64,000 nucleotides of DNA from Streptomyces capitiformicae (GTDB lineage: Bacteria; Actinomycetota; Actinomycetes; Streptomycetales; Streptomycetaceae): contig NZ_CP022161.1 of assembly GCF_002214185.1 (NCBI RefSeq), positions 7,633,486 to 7,697,485 on the forward strand, in the 5' to 3' direction. Below, one piece after another: positions 16,431 to 24,326 of the stretch. The notes beneath the pieces are model-generated. The model saw only the letters and a program-made list of their open reading frames with translations, made no database searches and had not been told where the DNA came from. Made by a program: the position numbers and the translations under genes. Position 1 is the first letter of the stretch, and every line of letters begins with the position of its first letter.

Positions 16431-17421
16431 GCAGCCGTTGGAGTCCGAGGGGGTGATTGCGGGGACGGGCACCGGCGGGGCGATGGACCTCGCCACGACC
16501 GAGGCGGAGACGCTGGAGAAGCCGCCGCCGGCGGCGTCCGGCGGAGAACCGGGCGGCGATACGGAATCCACGGGCAAACCCCGCTCCCTCTGGTCCGACG
16601 CCTGGCGCGACCTGCGGCGCAACCCGGTCTTCATCGTCTCGGGCCTGGTGATCCTCTTCCTGGTCGTCATCTCCCTCTGGCCGTCGCTGATCGCCTCCGG
16701 CAACCCGCTCAAGTGCGACCTCGCCAAGGCCCAGCAGGGCCCGGAGCCCGGACACCCGTTCGGGTACGACGGTCAGGGCTGCGACGTGTACACCCGTACC
16801 GTCTACGGGGCGCGTATCTCGATCGCCGTCGGCGTCTGCGCCACGCTCGGCGTCGCGATCCTCGGCAGCGTGCTCGGCGGGCTCGCCGGGTTCTTCGGCG
16901 GGATCTGGGACTCGATCCTCTCCAGGATCACCGACATCTTCTTCGCCATCCCGGTCGTCCTCGGCGGCCTGGTCCTGCTGTCCGTGGTGACCGACAACTC
17001 CATCTGGCCGGTGATCGGGTTCATGGTGCTGCTCGGCTGGCCGCAGATCTCCCGCATCGCCCGTGGCTCGGTCATCACCGCCAAGCAGAACGACTACGTT
17101 CAGGCCGCCCGCGCGCTCGGCGCGTCCAACTCCCGCATGCTGCTGCGGCACATCACACCGAACGCCGTCGCCCCGGTCATCGTCGTGGCCACCATCGCGC
17201 TCGGCACCTACATCGCGCTGGAGGCGACCCTGTCGTACCTCGGCGTCGGCCTGAAACCACCGAGCGTCTCCTGGGGCATCGACATCTCCGCCGCCTCCCC
17301 GTACATCCGCAACGCTCCGCATGCGCTGTTGTGGCCCTCGGGAGCCCTGGCGATCACGGTCCTCGCGTTCATCATGCTCGGCGACGCGGTGCGCGACGCC
17401 CTGGATCCGAAGCTGAGGTGA
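16423..17421 (+). CDS. Peptide ABC transporter permease, DppC/OppC type
   Basis: 332 residues: a hydrophilic, proline- and glutamate-rich leader of about 60 residues, then the permease core with FGYDGQGCDVYTRTVYG, an EAA loop (QAARALGASNSRMLLRHITPN) and the end DALDPKLR. It is the close paralogue of the truncated gene at the left edge. Downstream, 37 bp of its 3' end are repeated at 17594-17630, beyond a spacer that is unusual for this operon type. Confidence 0.95.
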   Translation: MPEQPLESEGVIAGTGTGGAMDLATTEAETLEKPPPAASGGEPGGDTESTGKPRSLWSDAWRDLRRNPVFIVSGLVILFLVVISLWPSLIASGNPLKCDLAKAQQGPEPGHPFGYDGQGCDVYTRTVYGARISIAVGVCATLGVAILGSVLGGLAGFFGGIWDSILSRITDIFFAIPVVLGGLVLLSVVTDNSIWPVIGFMVLLGWPQISRIARGSVITAKQNDYVQAARALGASNSRMLLRHITPNAVAPVIVVATIALGTYIALEATLSYLGVGLKPPSVSWGIDISAASPYIRNAPHALLWPSGALAITVLAFIMLGDAVRDALDPKLR

Positions 17422-17630
17422 GGGTGTGACGGTTGTGTCGAGTGCCCCAAGGGGGCGCGGGGCTGTGTCGATGTGCGGCTCCACCGTGATGGGGGTCCCC
17501 TGCTCGCGCGAAGTCGAGAGCGGCGGAGCGACCAGCCACAACGGAGCCGCAGACGATCGACGGCCCTGTCCCGGCACCCCCAGCGGAGCGCGCCGGTGCG
17601 CGACGCTCTCGATCCGAAGCTGAGGTGAGG
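17387..17630. repeat. Duplicated permease 3' end flanking an intergenic repeat-like insert
   Basis: The segment 17387-17423 (last codons, stop and leader) recurs at 17594-17630 with three mismatches, all in two neighbouring codons. Between them lie about 170 bp with the stretch GGGGGCGCGGGGCTGTGTCG and GCGACCAGCCACAAC. I recall that type as a common dispersed intergenic sequence in Streptomyces; this is memory, not a search. The arrangement suggests an insertion with duplication of the flank, after which the second copy supplies the leader of the ATPase gene. Confidence 0.75.
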
Positions 17631-17637
17631 CGGCGCC

Positions 17638-18621
17638 ATGTTGCTCGAAGTGCGTGATCTGCACGTGGAGTTCAGGACGCGGGACGGGGTCGCCAAGGCC
17701 GTCAACGGTGTCCACTACGGGGTGGACGAGGGGCAGACGCTCGCCGTGCTCGGCGAGTCCGGTTCCGGCAAGTCGGTCACCGCGCAGGCGATCATGGGCA
17801 TCCTCGACATGCCGCCGGGGCGGATCACCGGCGGCGAGATCCTCTTCAAGGGCCAGGACCTGCTGCGGCTCAAGGAGGAGAAACGCCGGAAGATCCGCGG
17901 CGCCGAGATGGCCATGATCTTCCAGGACGCGCTGTCGTCGTTGAACCCCGTGCTCAGCGTGGGCGACCAGCTCGGCGAGATGTTCGTCGTGCACCGGGGC
18001 ATGTCGAAGAAGGACGCCCGGGCCAGGGCCGTCGAGCTGATGGACCGGGTCCGCATCCCGGCCGCCAAGGAGCGCGTACGGGACTATCCCCATCAGTTCT
18101 CCGGCGGCATGCGCCAGCGCATCATGATCGCCATGGCGCTGGCCCTGGAGCCGGCGCTGATCATCGCCGACGAGCCGACGACGGCGTTGGACGTCACCGT
18201 CCAGGCCCAGGTCATGGAGCTCCTCGCCGAGCTCCGACGCGAACTCGACATGGGGCTCATCCTCATCACCCACGACCTCGGCGTGGTCGCGGACGTCGCC
18301 GACCGCATCGCCGTGATGTACGCGGGCCGCATCGTGGAGTCCGCCCCCGTCCACGACATCTACAAGGCGCCCGCCCACCCGTACACCCGAGGCCTCCTCG
18401 ACTCGATCCCGCGCCTGCACCAGAAGGGCCAGGAGCTCTACGCCATCAAGGGCCTGCCGCCCAACCTCATGAACATCCCGCCCGGCTGCGCCTTCAACCC
18501 CCGCTGCCCGATGGCCCGGGACGTGTGCCGGACCGATGTTCCCCCGCTGGACGACGTGACCCCGGCGGACGGGACCCGGGTGAGTGCCTGTCACTTCTGG
18601 ACGGAGTGCCTCCATGGTTGA
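17638..18621 (+). CDS. Peptide ABC transporter ATP-binding protein, DppD/OppD type
   Basis: 327 residues, close paralogue of the protein at 823-1881 but without its N-terminal extension (it starts [17 protein letters not shown]). Walker A GESGSGKS, signature FSGGMRQR, Walker [13 protein letters not shown] and the C-terminal [14 protein letters not shown] are intact. The start lies just behind the duplicated permease end, whose GAGGTGAGG supplies a ribosome binding site. Its stop overlaps the start of the next ATPase gene. Confidence 0.95.
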   Translation: MLLEVRDLHVEFRTRDGVAKAVNGVHYGVDEGQTLAVLGESGSGKSVTAQAIMGILDMPPGRITGGEILFKGQDLLRLKEEKRRKIRGAEMAMIFQDALSSLNPVLSVGDQLGEMFVVHRGMSKKDARARAVELMDRVRIPAAKERVRDYPHQFSGGMRQRIMIAMALALEPALIIADEPTTALDVTVQAQVMELLAELRRELDMGLILITHDLGVVADVADRIAVMYAGRIVESAPVHDIYKAPAHPYTRGLLDSIPRLHQKGQELYAIKGLPPNLMNIPPGCAFNPRCPMARDVCRTDVPPLDDVTPADGTRVSACHFWTECLHG

Positions 18622-19663
18622 GCCGATCCTGGAGGTCAGTGGACTGGTCAAGCACTTTCCCCTGACCCAGGGCATTCTGTTGAAGAGGCAGGTCGGCGCC
18701 GTCAAGGCCGTTGACGGTGTGGACTTCACGCTCAGCAAAGGGGAGACCCTCGGCATCGTCGGCGAGTCCGGGTGCGGCAAGTCGACCGTCGCCAGGATGC
18801 TGGTCAATCTCGAGCGGCCGACGGCCGGATCGATCAAGTACAAGGGCGAGGACATCACCAAGCTCTCCGGCAAGGCCCTCAAGTCCGTCCGCCGGAACAT
18901 CCAGATGGTCTTCCAGGACCCGTACACCTCCCTCAACCCCCGCATGACCGTGGGCGACATCATCGGAGAGCCGTACGACATCCACCCCGAGGTGGCCCCG
19001 AAGGGCGACCGGCGGCGCAAGGTCCAGGAGCTGCTCGACGTGGTCGGGCTCAACCCCGAGTACATCAACCGCTATCCGCACCAGTTCTCCGGCGGCCAGC
19101 GTCAACGCATCGGCATCGCCCGCGGGTTGGCGCTCCACCCCGAGATCATCGTCGCCGACGAGCCCGTCTCCGCGCTCGACGTCTCCGTCCAGGCACAGGT
19201 GATCAACCTGCTGGAGCGGCTCCAGGGCGAGTTCGGGCTGTCGTACGTCTTCATCGCGCACGACCTGTCGATCGTGCGCCACATCTCCGACCGGGTGGGG
19301 GTCATGTACCTCGGCCGCATCGTCGAGATCGGCCGCGACGCCGAGATCTACGACCATCCGACGCACCCCTACACCCAGGCGCTGCTCTCCGCCGTGCCCG
19401 TACCGGATCCCGAGGCCCGCGAGCACCGGGAGCGGATCATCCTCTTCGGTGACGTGCCCTCCCCGACGAACATCCCGTCCGGCTGCCGCTTCCGCACCCG
19501 CTGCTGGAAGGCGCGGGAGAGGTGCGCGCTGGAGGTACCGCTGCTAGCGGTCCCGGCGGAGTTCCGGCTCACGACCGGGCCTGCGGCCCATGACTCCGCC
19601 TGCCATTTCGCCGAGGCTGTATCCATTGAATCGGCGGACGATCATGTGGATGGGGTGGAATAG
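18614..19663 (+). CDS. Peptide ABC transporter ATP-binding protein, DppF/OppF type
   Basis: 349 residues from the ATG at 18614 ([20 protein letters not shown]). Walker [10 protein letters not shown], signature FSGGQRQR, Walker B IIVADEPVSALD and C-terminal GCRFRTRCWKARERC. It is very similar to the product of 1874-3022, with long identical stretches such as DIHPEVAPKGDRRRKVQELL (first residue differing). This supports duplication of a whole transporter operon. Last gene of the operon. Confidence 0.95.
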   Translation: MVEPILEVSGLVKHFPLTQGILLKRQVGAVKAVDGVDFTLSKGETLGIVGESGCGKSTVARMLVNLERPTAGSIKYKGEDITKLSGKALKSVRRNIQMVFQDPYTSLNPRMTVGDIIGEPYDIHPEVAPKGDRRRKVQELLDVVGLNPEYINRYPHQFSGGQRQRIGIARGLALHPEIIVADEPVSALDVSVQAQVINLLERLQGEFGLSYVFIAHDLSIVRHISDRVGVMYLGRIVEIGRDAEIYDHPTHPYTQALLSAVPVPDPEAREHRERIILFGDVPSPTNIPSGCRFRTRCWKARERCALEVPLLAVPAEFRLTTGPAAHDSACHFAEAVSIESADDHVDGVE

Positions 19664-19770
19664 GCGGACAAACCATCTCCAATCGCGTTAACACGCAGGC
19701 AACTTCGCTGACGCGGTTCCGATATACGGACGCGCGAGTCTGAATCACGTACGGCCGTGCGGGTGCCGTA

Positions 19771-19816
19771 AACGGGCCGGGGCGCGCCATGTCGCCCCGG
19801 CCCGTTGCTGTTCTTT
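19771..19816. terminator. Strong bidirectional terminator
   Basis: A perfect 14-bp stem (AACGGGCCGGGGCG at 19771-19784 with its complement at 19793-19806) has an 8-base loop and is followed by GCTGTTCTTT. It separates the transporter operon from the convergent peptidase gene. Confidence 0.88.
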
Positions 19817-19908
19817 GCGCCTAAGCCGGCGCCGCTCTCGCGGACCGGGCTGGTGCTTCGTCGTGGTTTCTCAATTGATGGTTGCGGTGCTCCGTGGAGT
19901 GCCGGTGT

Positions 19909-22065
19909 TCAGCCCAGATTCAAAGAGCGCCGCAGGAAGTCCACCTGGAGCAGCAGCAGGTTCTCCGCGACCTGTTCCTGCGGGGTGATGTGCGTGACCC
20001 CGGAGAGCGGGAGCACCTCGTGCGGGCGGCCGGCGGCGAGGAGGGCGGAGGACAGGCGCAGGGCGTGGGCGAACACGACGTTGTCGTCGGCCGTGCCGTG
20101 CACGATCATCAGCGGGCGGTGCGGTTCGGCGGGGGCGGACAGCCCCTCGTCCGTCACCAGCGAGCTCTTCGCGTACGTCTCCGGGGCCGCCGCCGGATCG
20201 CCCAGGTAGCGCTCCGTGTAGTGCGTGTCGTACAGCCGCCAGTCCGTGACCGGGGCCCCCGCGATGCCCGCGTGGAAGACGTCCGGGCGGCGCAGGACCG
20301 CGAGGGCCGCCAGATAGCCGCCGTACGACCAGCCGCGGATCGCCACCCGGGACAGGTCCAGCGGATGCGACTTCGCGAGGTCGTGCAGCGCGTCCACCTG
20401 GTCGTCGAGGGAGAGCGTGAAGTCGCCGTCGATCTCCTTCTCCCAGGCGGGGGAGCGGCCGGGGGTGCCGCGCCCATCGGCGACGACCACCGCGAAACCC
20501 TGGTCGGCGAACCACTGCGAGGTGAGGTGCGCGTTGTGCGCGGCCAGCACCCGGGGGCCGTGCGGACCACCGTAGGGATCCATGAGGACCGGCAGGGGAG
20601 TGTCACCGTCGTACTCCCGTGGCATAAGCAGGGCGCACGGTACGCGGCGTGCGCCCCCCTGTGTGAACCGTACGCGCGGGGACAGACCGGGATCTTCTGC
20701 GTACGACGCCACGGTCGCCACTTGCTTGCCGTCCCGCAACACCCGCACCTGGCCCCCCGCCTTGTCGGGGACATGGGAGACCAGCACCGTCACGCCCCCG
20801 GAGCGCACCGCCGAGTGCACGCCGGGTTCGTGGGAGACACGCTCCACGCCCAGCTCGTTCACGCGGTAGACGTGCACCTCGCCGGTCTCCGGCTCGGCGG
20901 CCGCCTCGCCGGCCGACGCGGAGACCAGCACATTGTCGTCGGAGACGTCCAGGACCGCGCGGACGTGCAACTGCGGTCCGGTCAGCGGGCGTTCGCCGAC
21001 CGCGAGCACCCGCGCGCCGCCCTCGTCCGCGACACGCACGAGCTGTCCGGAGGGACTCCACGAGGGAACCCCAGGGAAAAGATCAAGCCAATGTGGATCT
21101 TCGTCGGCATGCACCATCCGGGTCACCCCCGAGTCCGGGTCCACGGCCAGGAACAGCTGGCTGCGCTGGTCCCTCGCCTGCACCAGGATCAACGGCGCGC
21201 CCGCCGCTGACCAGTGCACATGCGCCAGATACGGGTAGCGCGCCCGGTCCCACACCACCTCCGTGCGGGCCCCGGAGAGGTCGGTCACGAAGAGCCGTAC
21301 GTCCGCGTTGTCGGTTCCGGCCGCCGGATACGCCACCCGCTGCGGCTCACTTCCCGGCTGCGCGGGGTCCGAGATCCACCAGCGGCGCACCGGCGTGTCG
21401 TCCACGCGTGACACGAGCAAGCGGTCCGAGTCGGGAGACCACCAGAAACCCCGCGAACGGCCCATCTCCTCGGCCGCGATGAACTCCGCCAGACCGTGCG
21501 TGACGTTCTCCGACCCCTCCTCGGTCAGCGCCACATCGCCGCCGCCCTCCGCCTCGACGACCCGCAGGCCACCCCGGGCGACGTACGCGACGTACCGGCC
21601 GTCGGGGGAGGGACGGGGGTCGATCACCGGCCCGGGGACGTCGAGTTCACGTGCCGTCCCGGCCCGCAGCTCGGCCACGAAAAGCCGCCCTGACAAGGCG
21701 AAAGAGGCCAACTCCACGGCTTCGTCGGTGGCGTAGCCGACGATTCCGGCGCCGCCCTCGCGGCTGCGCTCGCGGCGTGCCCGCTCCTCGGCCGACAACT
21801 CCTCGGAGGAGCCGCCGAGCAGCGCGCCCGGGTCGGCGGCGATCCGCTCCCGGCTTTCGCCCGGGGGGATCGCCGTCCCGCTCCGCGCGTCGCCGTCCGG
21901 AACGTCCAGCACCCACAGCTTGTTGGCGCGGTCGGTGCCGGACGCGGACCTCAGGAACACCACACGGGAACCGTCGGGAGCGACGGAGAACGCACGCGGC
22001 GCGCCGAGGGAGAAACGCTGCGTCCGTGCGTGCCGACGGGGAAAGGACTCGGGCTCGGTCGTCAT
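19909..22065 (-). CDS. S9 family serine peptidase (dipeptidyl-peptidase IV-like)
   Basis: 718 residues from the ATG at 22065; the open frame upstream of it has no support. The N-terminal part is a beta-propeller of the DPP IV type (PDGSRVVFLRS, PRPSPDGRYVAYVARGG, WWSPDSDRLLVSRVD). The C-terminal part is an alpha/beta hydrolase with the nucleophile motif GWSYGG, the Asp in HGTADDNV and the His in SGVTHIT. No signal peptide is visible, so it probably acts in the cytoplasm, removing dipeptides or trimming peptides such as those the neighbouring transporters import. Monocistronic, convergent with the transporter operon. Confidence 0.93.
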   Translation of the reverse strand: MTTEPESFPRRHARTQRFSLGAPRAFSVAPDGSRVVFLRSASGTDRANKLWVLDVPDGDARSGTAIPPGESRERIAADPGALLGGSSEELSAEERARRERSREGGAGIVGYATDEAVELASFALSGRLFVAELRAGTARELDVPGPVIDPRPSPDGRYVAYVARGGLRVVEAEGGGDVALTEEGSENVTHGLAEFIAAEEMGRSRGFWWSPDSDRLLVSRVDDTPVRRWWISDPAQPGSEPQRVAYPAAGTDNADVRLFVTDLSGARTEVVWDRARYPYLAHVHWSAAGAPLILVQARDQRSQLFLAVDPDSGVTRMVHADEDPHWLDLFPGVPSWSPSGQLVRVADEGGARVLAVGERPLTGPQLHVRAVLDVSDDNVLVSASAGEAAAEPETGEVHVYRVNELGVERVSHEPGVHSAVRSGGVTVLVSHVPDKAGGQVRVLRDGKQVATVASYAEDPGLSPRVRFTQGGARRVPCALLMPREYDGDTPLPVLMDPYGGPHGPRVLAAHNAHLTSQWFADQGFAVVVADGRGTPGRSPAWEKEIDGDFTLSLDDQVDALHDLAKSHPLDLSRVAIRGWSYGGYLAALAVLRRPDVFHAGIAGAPVTDWRLYDTHYTERYLGDPAAAPETYAKSSLVTDEGLSAPAEPHRPLMIVHGTADDNVVFAHALRLSSALLAAGRPHEVLPLSGVTHITPQEQVAENLLLLQVDFLRRSLNLG

Positions 22066-22290
22066 GCGACGACCATATTGGCCATGCGCCCCCTTGTGCG
22101 GCCGTGCGCCGATCGATGCGCGCGTATGGATAGTTATGATCACTACCGCCGGGTGGGTATGAACCTGCTGGCCGCTGTATGGATTTACAAATGCGTCACC
22201 CACGTCATGGTTTGACCCGTCCCATCCGCGTCAATCCTGACTACTGCTTCACTCCCCAGGTCCCAGGGAACTTTTTGGAGGTGAGCCGCC

Positions 22291-22485
22291 GTGGCACTCT
22301 CGATTTCGGCGGTGGTGCTGCTGGCGATCATCGTCTTCATCCTGATCAAGAAGTCAGGGCTGAAGGCACCACACGCGATCATCTGCATCCTGCTCGGCTT
22401 CTATCTCTCCTCCTCGACCATCGCGCCGACGATCAGCGAGCTGACGAGCAACATCGCGGGCATGATCGGCAGCATCAAGTTCTGA
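22291..22485 (+). CDS. Small membrane protein, about 64 residues, conserved in streptomycetes by recollection
   Basis: GTG start at 22291 with GGAGGTGAG upstream. The protein is nearly all membrane: one helix at residues 5-20, a short KKSGLKAP turn, a second helix around residues 26-42, and a polar amphipathic end (SELTSNIAGMIGSIKF). It has no catalytic residues. The strong ribosome binding site and clean codon usage make it a real gene. Function unknown. Confidence 0.78.
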   Translation: MALSISAVVLLAIIVFILIKKSGLKAPHAIICILLGFYLSSSTIAPTISELTSNIAGMIGSIKF

Positions 22486-22593
22486 CACCTCCGACCACAC
22501 CCGGGGGCCGTCCCCGCCCTCCCGTGGTCGCCCGTCCCTGTGAATGCCCGTGCCCGCCGTCGACGGGCGCCGGGCGCCTCGTAGGGTGGGCCC

Positions 22594-23670
22594 ATGACGG
22601 ATCTGCCCTCCCCCGGCCTTAGGCCGGGGGGACCCTCATCTCGCTCCGCTCGCCGACTGCTCCTGGTGCACGCGCACCCGGACGACGAGTCGATCAACAA
22701 CGGCGCGACCATGGCCAAGTACGCGGCCGAGGGAGCGCGGGTGACGCTGGTGACCTGCACCCTCGGCGAGGAGGGCGAGGTCATCCCGCCCCACCTCGGG
22801 CATCTCGCGCCCGACCGTGACGACGCGCTGGGCCCGCACCGGGTGGGTGAGCTGGCCGAGGCCATGAAGGAGCTCGGCGTCACCGACCACCGCTTCCTCG
22901 GCGGCCCCGGCCGCTACCGCGACTCCGGGATGATGGGCGTCGAGCAGAACGAGCGGCCCGGCGCCTTCTGGTCCGCCGACCTCGACGAGGCCGCCGCCCA
23001 CCTCGTCGCCGTGATCCGCGAGGTACGCCCCCAGGTCCTCGTCACCTACGACCCGGGCGGCGGCTACGGCCACCCCGACCACATCCAGGCCCACCGCGTC
23101 GCCATGCGCGCCGCCGACCTGACCCCCGACCCGGAGTTCCGCCCCGACCTGGGCCGGCCCTGGGAGATCGCCAAGGTTTACTGGAACCGGATGCCGCGCG
23201 GCGTGATCGTGGAGGGCTTCGCCCGGCTGCGCCGCGACCTCGCCGAGCCCGGACGGCTCCCCTTCACCCAGGTCGCCGCCGTCACCGATGTGCCCGGAGT
23301 GGTGGACGACTACATCGTCACCACCGAGATCGACGGTACCGACTTCGCGGCAGCGAAGGCCGCGGCGATGCGTGCGCACGCCACCCAGATCGCGGTCGCC
23401 GAGCCGTATTTCGCCCTCTCCAACCAGCTCGCGCAGCCTCTTCTGGCCACCGAGTACTACGAGTTGGTGCGCGGCAGACGTGAAGAGGGCAGCCGGGAGA
23501 GCGACTTGTTCGAGGGGATCCCCGGTCTGTCCGACGGGGCAACGGGCCTGTCCGACGGGGCAACGGGCCTGTCCGACGGGGCAACGGGCCTGTCCGAGGG
23601 GACCACCAGCGCTTCTGACGGCACTCCCGGCACTTCTTTCGAGGTTGCTCAGAACGGAACGGGCCTGTGA
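22594..23670 (+). CDS. mshB: N-acetyl-1-D-myo-inositol-2-amino-2-deoxy-alpha-D-glucopyranoside deacetylase
   Basis: Deacetylase of mycothiol biosynthesis, 358 residues, LmbE-like zinc hydrolase. It shows AHPDDE at residues 27-32 (ligands His28, Asp31) and GHPDHIQAH with His163 as the third ligand, by analogy to the characterised mycobacterial enzyme. Family members begin close to the [12 protein letters not shown] strand; here about 18 extra residues ([15 protein letters not shown]) come from a palindrome-containing stretch. The C-terminus carries a 7-residue repeat (LSDGATG, three copies and a partial one) that is not part of the fold. A second gene, possibly coupled, follows 64 bases later. 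Confidence 0.93.
   Translation: MTDLPSPGLRPGGPSSRSARRLLLVHAHPDDESINNGATMAKYAAEGARVTLVTCTLGEEGEVIPPHLGHLAPDRDDALGPHRVGELAEAMKELGVTDHRFLGGPGRYRDSGMMGVEQNERPGAFWSADLDEAAAHLVAVIREVRPQVLVTYDPGGGYGHPDHIQAHRVAMRAADLTPDPEFRPDLGRPWEIAKVYWNRMPRGVIVEGFARLRRDLAEPGRLPFTQVAAVTDVPGVVDDYIVTTEIDGTDFAAAKAAAMRAHATQIAVAEPYFALSNQLAQPLLATEYYELVRGRREEGSRESDLFEGIPGLSDGATGLSDGATGLSDGATGLSEGTTSASDGTPGTSFEVAQNGTGL
22610..22630. repeat. GC-rich palindrome inside the 5' end of mshB
   Basis: CCCCCGGCCT-T-AGGCCGGGGG, followed by GACCCTCATCTCGCTCCGCT. It resembles palindromic sequences I remember as dispersed in Streptomyces genomes, and it encodes the extra residues before the first beta-strand. Related pieces occur at 17496-17520 and inside the MITE-like element. 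Confidence 0.6.
23527..23600. repeat. 21-bp in-frame tandem repeat at the 3' end of mshB
   Basis: Three perfect copies of a 21-bp unit (23527-23589) plus a partial one encode LSDGATG repeats after the catalytic domain. Confidence 0.88.
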
Positions 23671-23734
23671 TGCGTACATATGTGCATGACGAACGAGTGG
23701 TGCCCGCGGGCGGTAGCCGAGAGGCGGTCCGGCG

Positions 23735-24166
23735 ATGACGCGGGCGGACCGGCCGACAGGCGGGCAAGGCAGCGCGCTCGCACAGCCGTTGACGATGCCG
23801 TCGCTCGGGCGGAGCGCCGCCCATCTGGGGCTCTTCGCGCTGGGAGCCGTGGTCGGAGTGGCCGGTGGGCTGGTCCAACCCGCCTGGTTCCCCGGCGGGT
23901 TGCTGCTCGCCCTGCTCGGCGCGGCCGGGCTCTTCCTGGGCGGCGCCCGGGCGATGGGCTCCAGGTCGGGGGCCGTTGCACCGGCCATCGGCTGGATGAT
24001 CTCCGTCATCCTGCTCACCTCCACCCGGCCGGAAGGCGACTTCATGTTCGCCGCGGGAGCGGGCTCGTATTTCTTCCTGCTCGGCGGCATGGCCGTAGCT
24101 GTGATGTGCGCCACGCTTGGATGGGGGCGGCAACCGACCGGACCCCGCGCCCGACTTGGGAAGTGA
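23735..24166 (+). CDS. DUF6113-like four-helix membrane protein downstream of mshB
   Basis: 143 residues with about four membrane helices (LGLFALGAVVGVAGGLV, LLLALLGAAGLFLGG, AIGWMISVILLT, FFLLGGMAVAVMCATLG). The first 25 residues are polar. The ATG at 23735 has GAGAGGCGG upstream. Small membrane proteins of this kind follow mshB in streptomycetes as I remember, which is the basis for the DUF6113 label. No enzymatic motif; role unknown. Confidence 0.75.
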   Translation: MTRADRPTGGQGSALAQPLTMPSLGRSAAHLGLFALGAVVGVAGGLVQPAWFPGGLLLALLGAAGLFLGGARAMGSRSGAVAPAIGWMISVILLTSTRPEGDFMFAAGAGSYFFLLGGMAVAVMCATLGWGRQPTGPRARLGK

Positions 24167-24326
24167 CGTACTACTTCGCCACAGCGCTCAGGTGGGGGTC
24201 CCGTGTGGGTTTCCCACTCGGTCGTGGGATAAACGCCGGAAGTGGCCAGTATGGTGGTGCGCGCCGCCGAGCTGCCCGCTGAGTTGAGGTCGTGACGGTC
24301 GGCGGAGCAAACCGGGAGAACCTGCC

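Noticed and set aside
16267..19068. A 933-residue open frame on the minus strand opposite the third transporter operon
   Set aside because: It is the antisense shadow of conserved ABC genes, rich in Arg, Val, Gly and Asp with no domain; the plus-strand genes explain the whole interval.
22610..22630. GC palindrome as a transcription terminator
   Set aside because: It lies inside the first codons of mshB and has no U-run; more likely a dispersed palindromic repeat.
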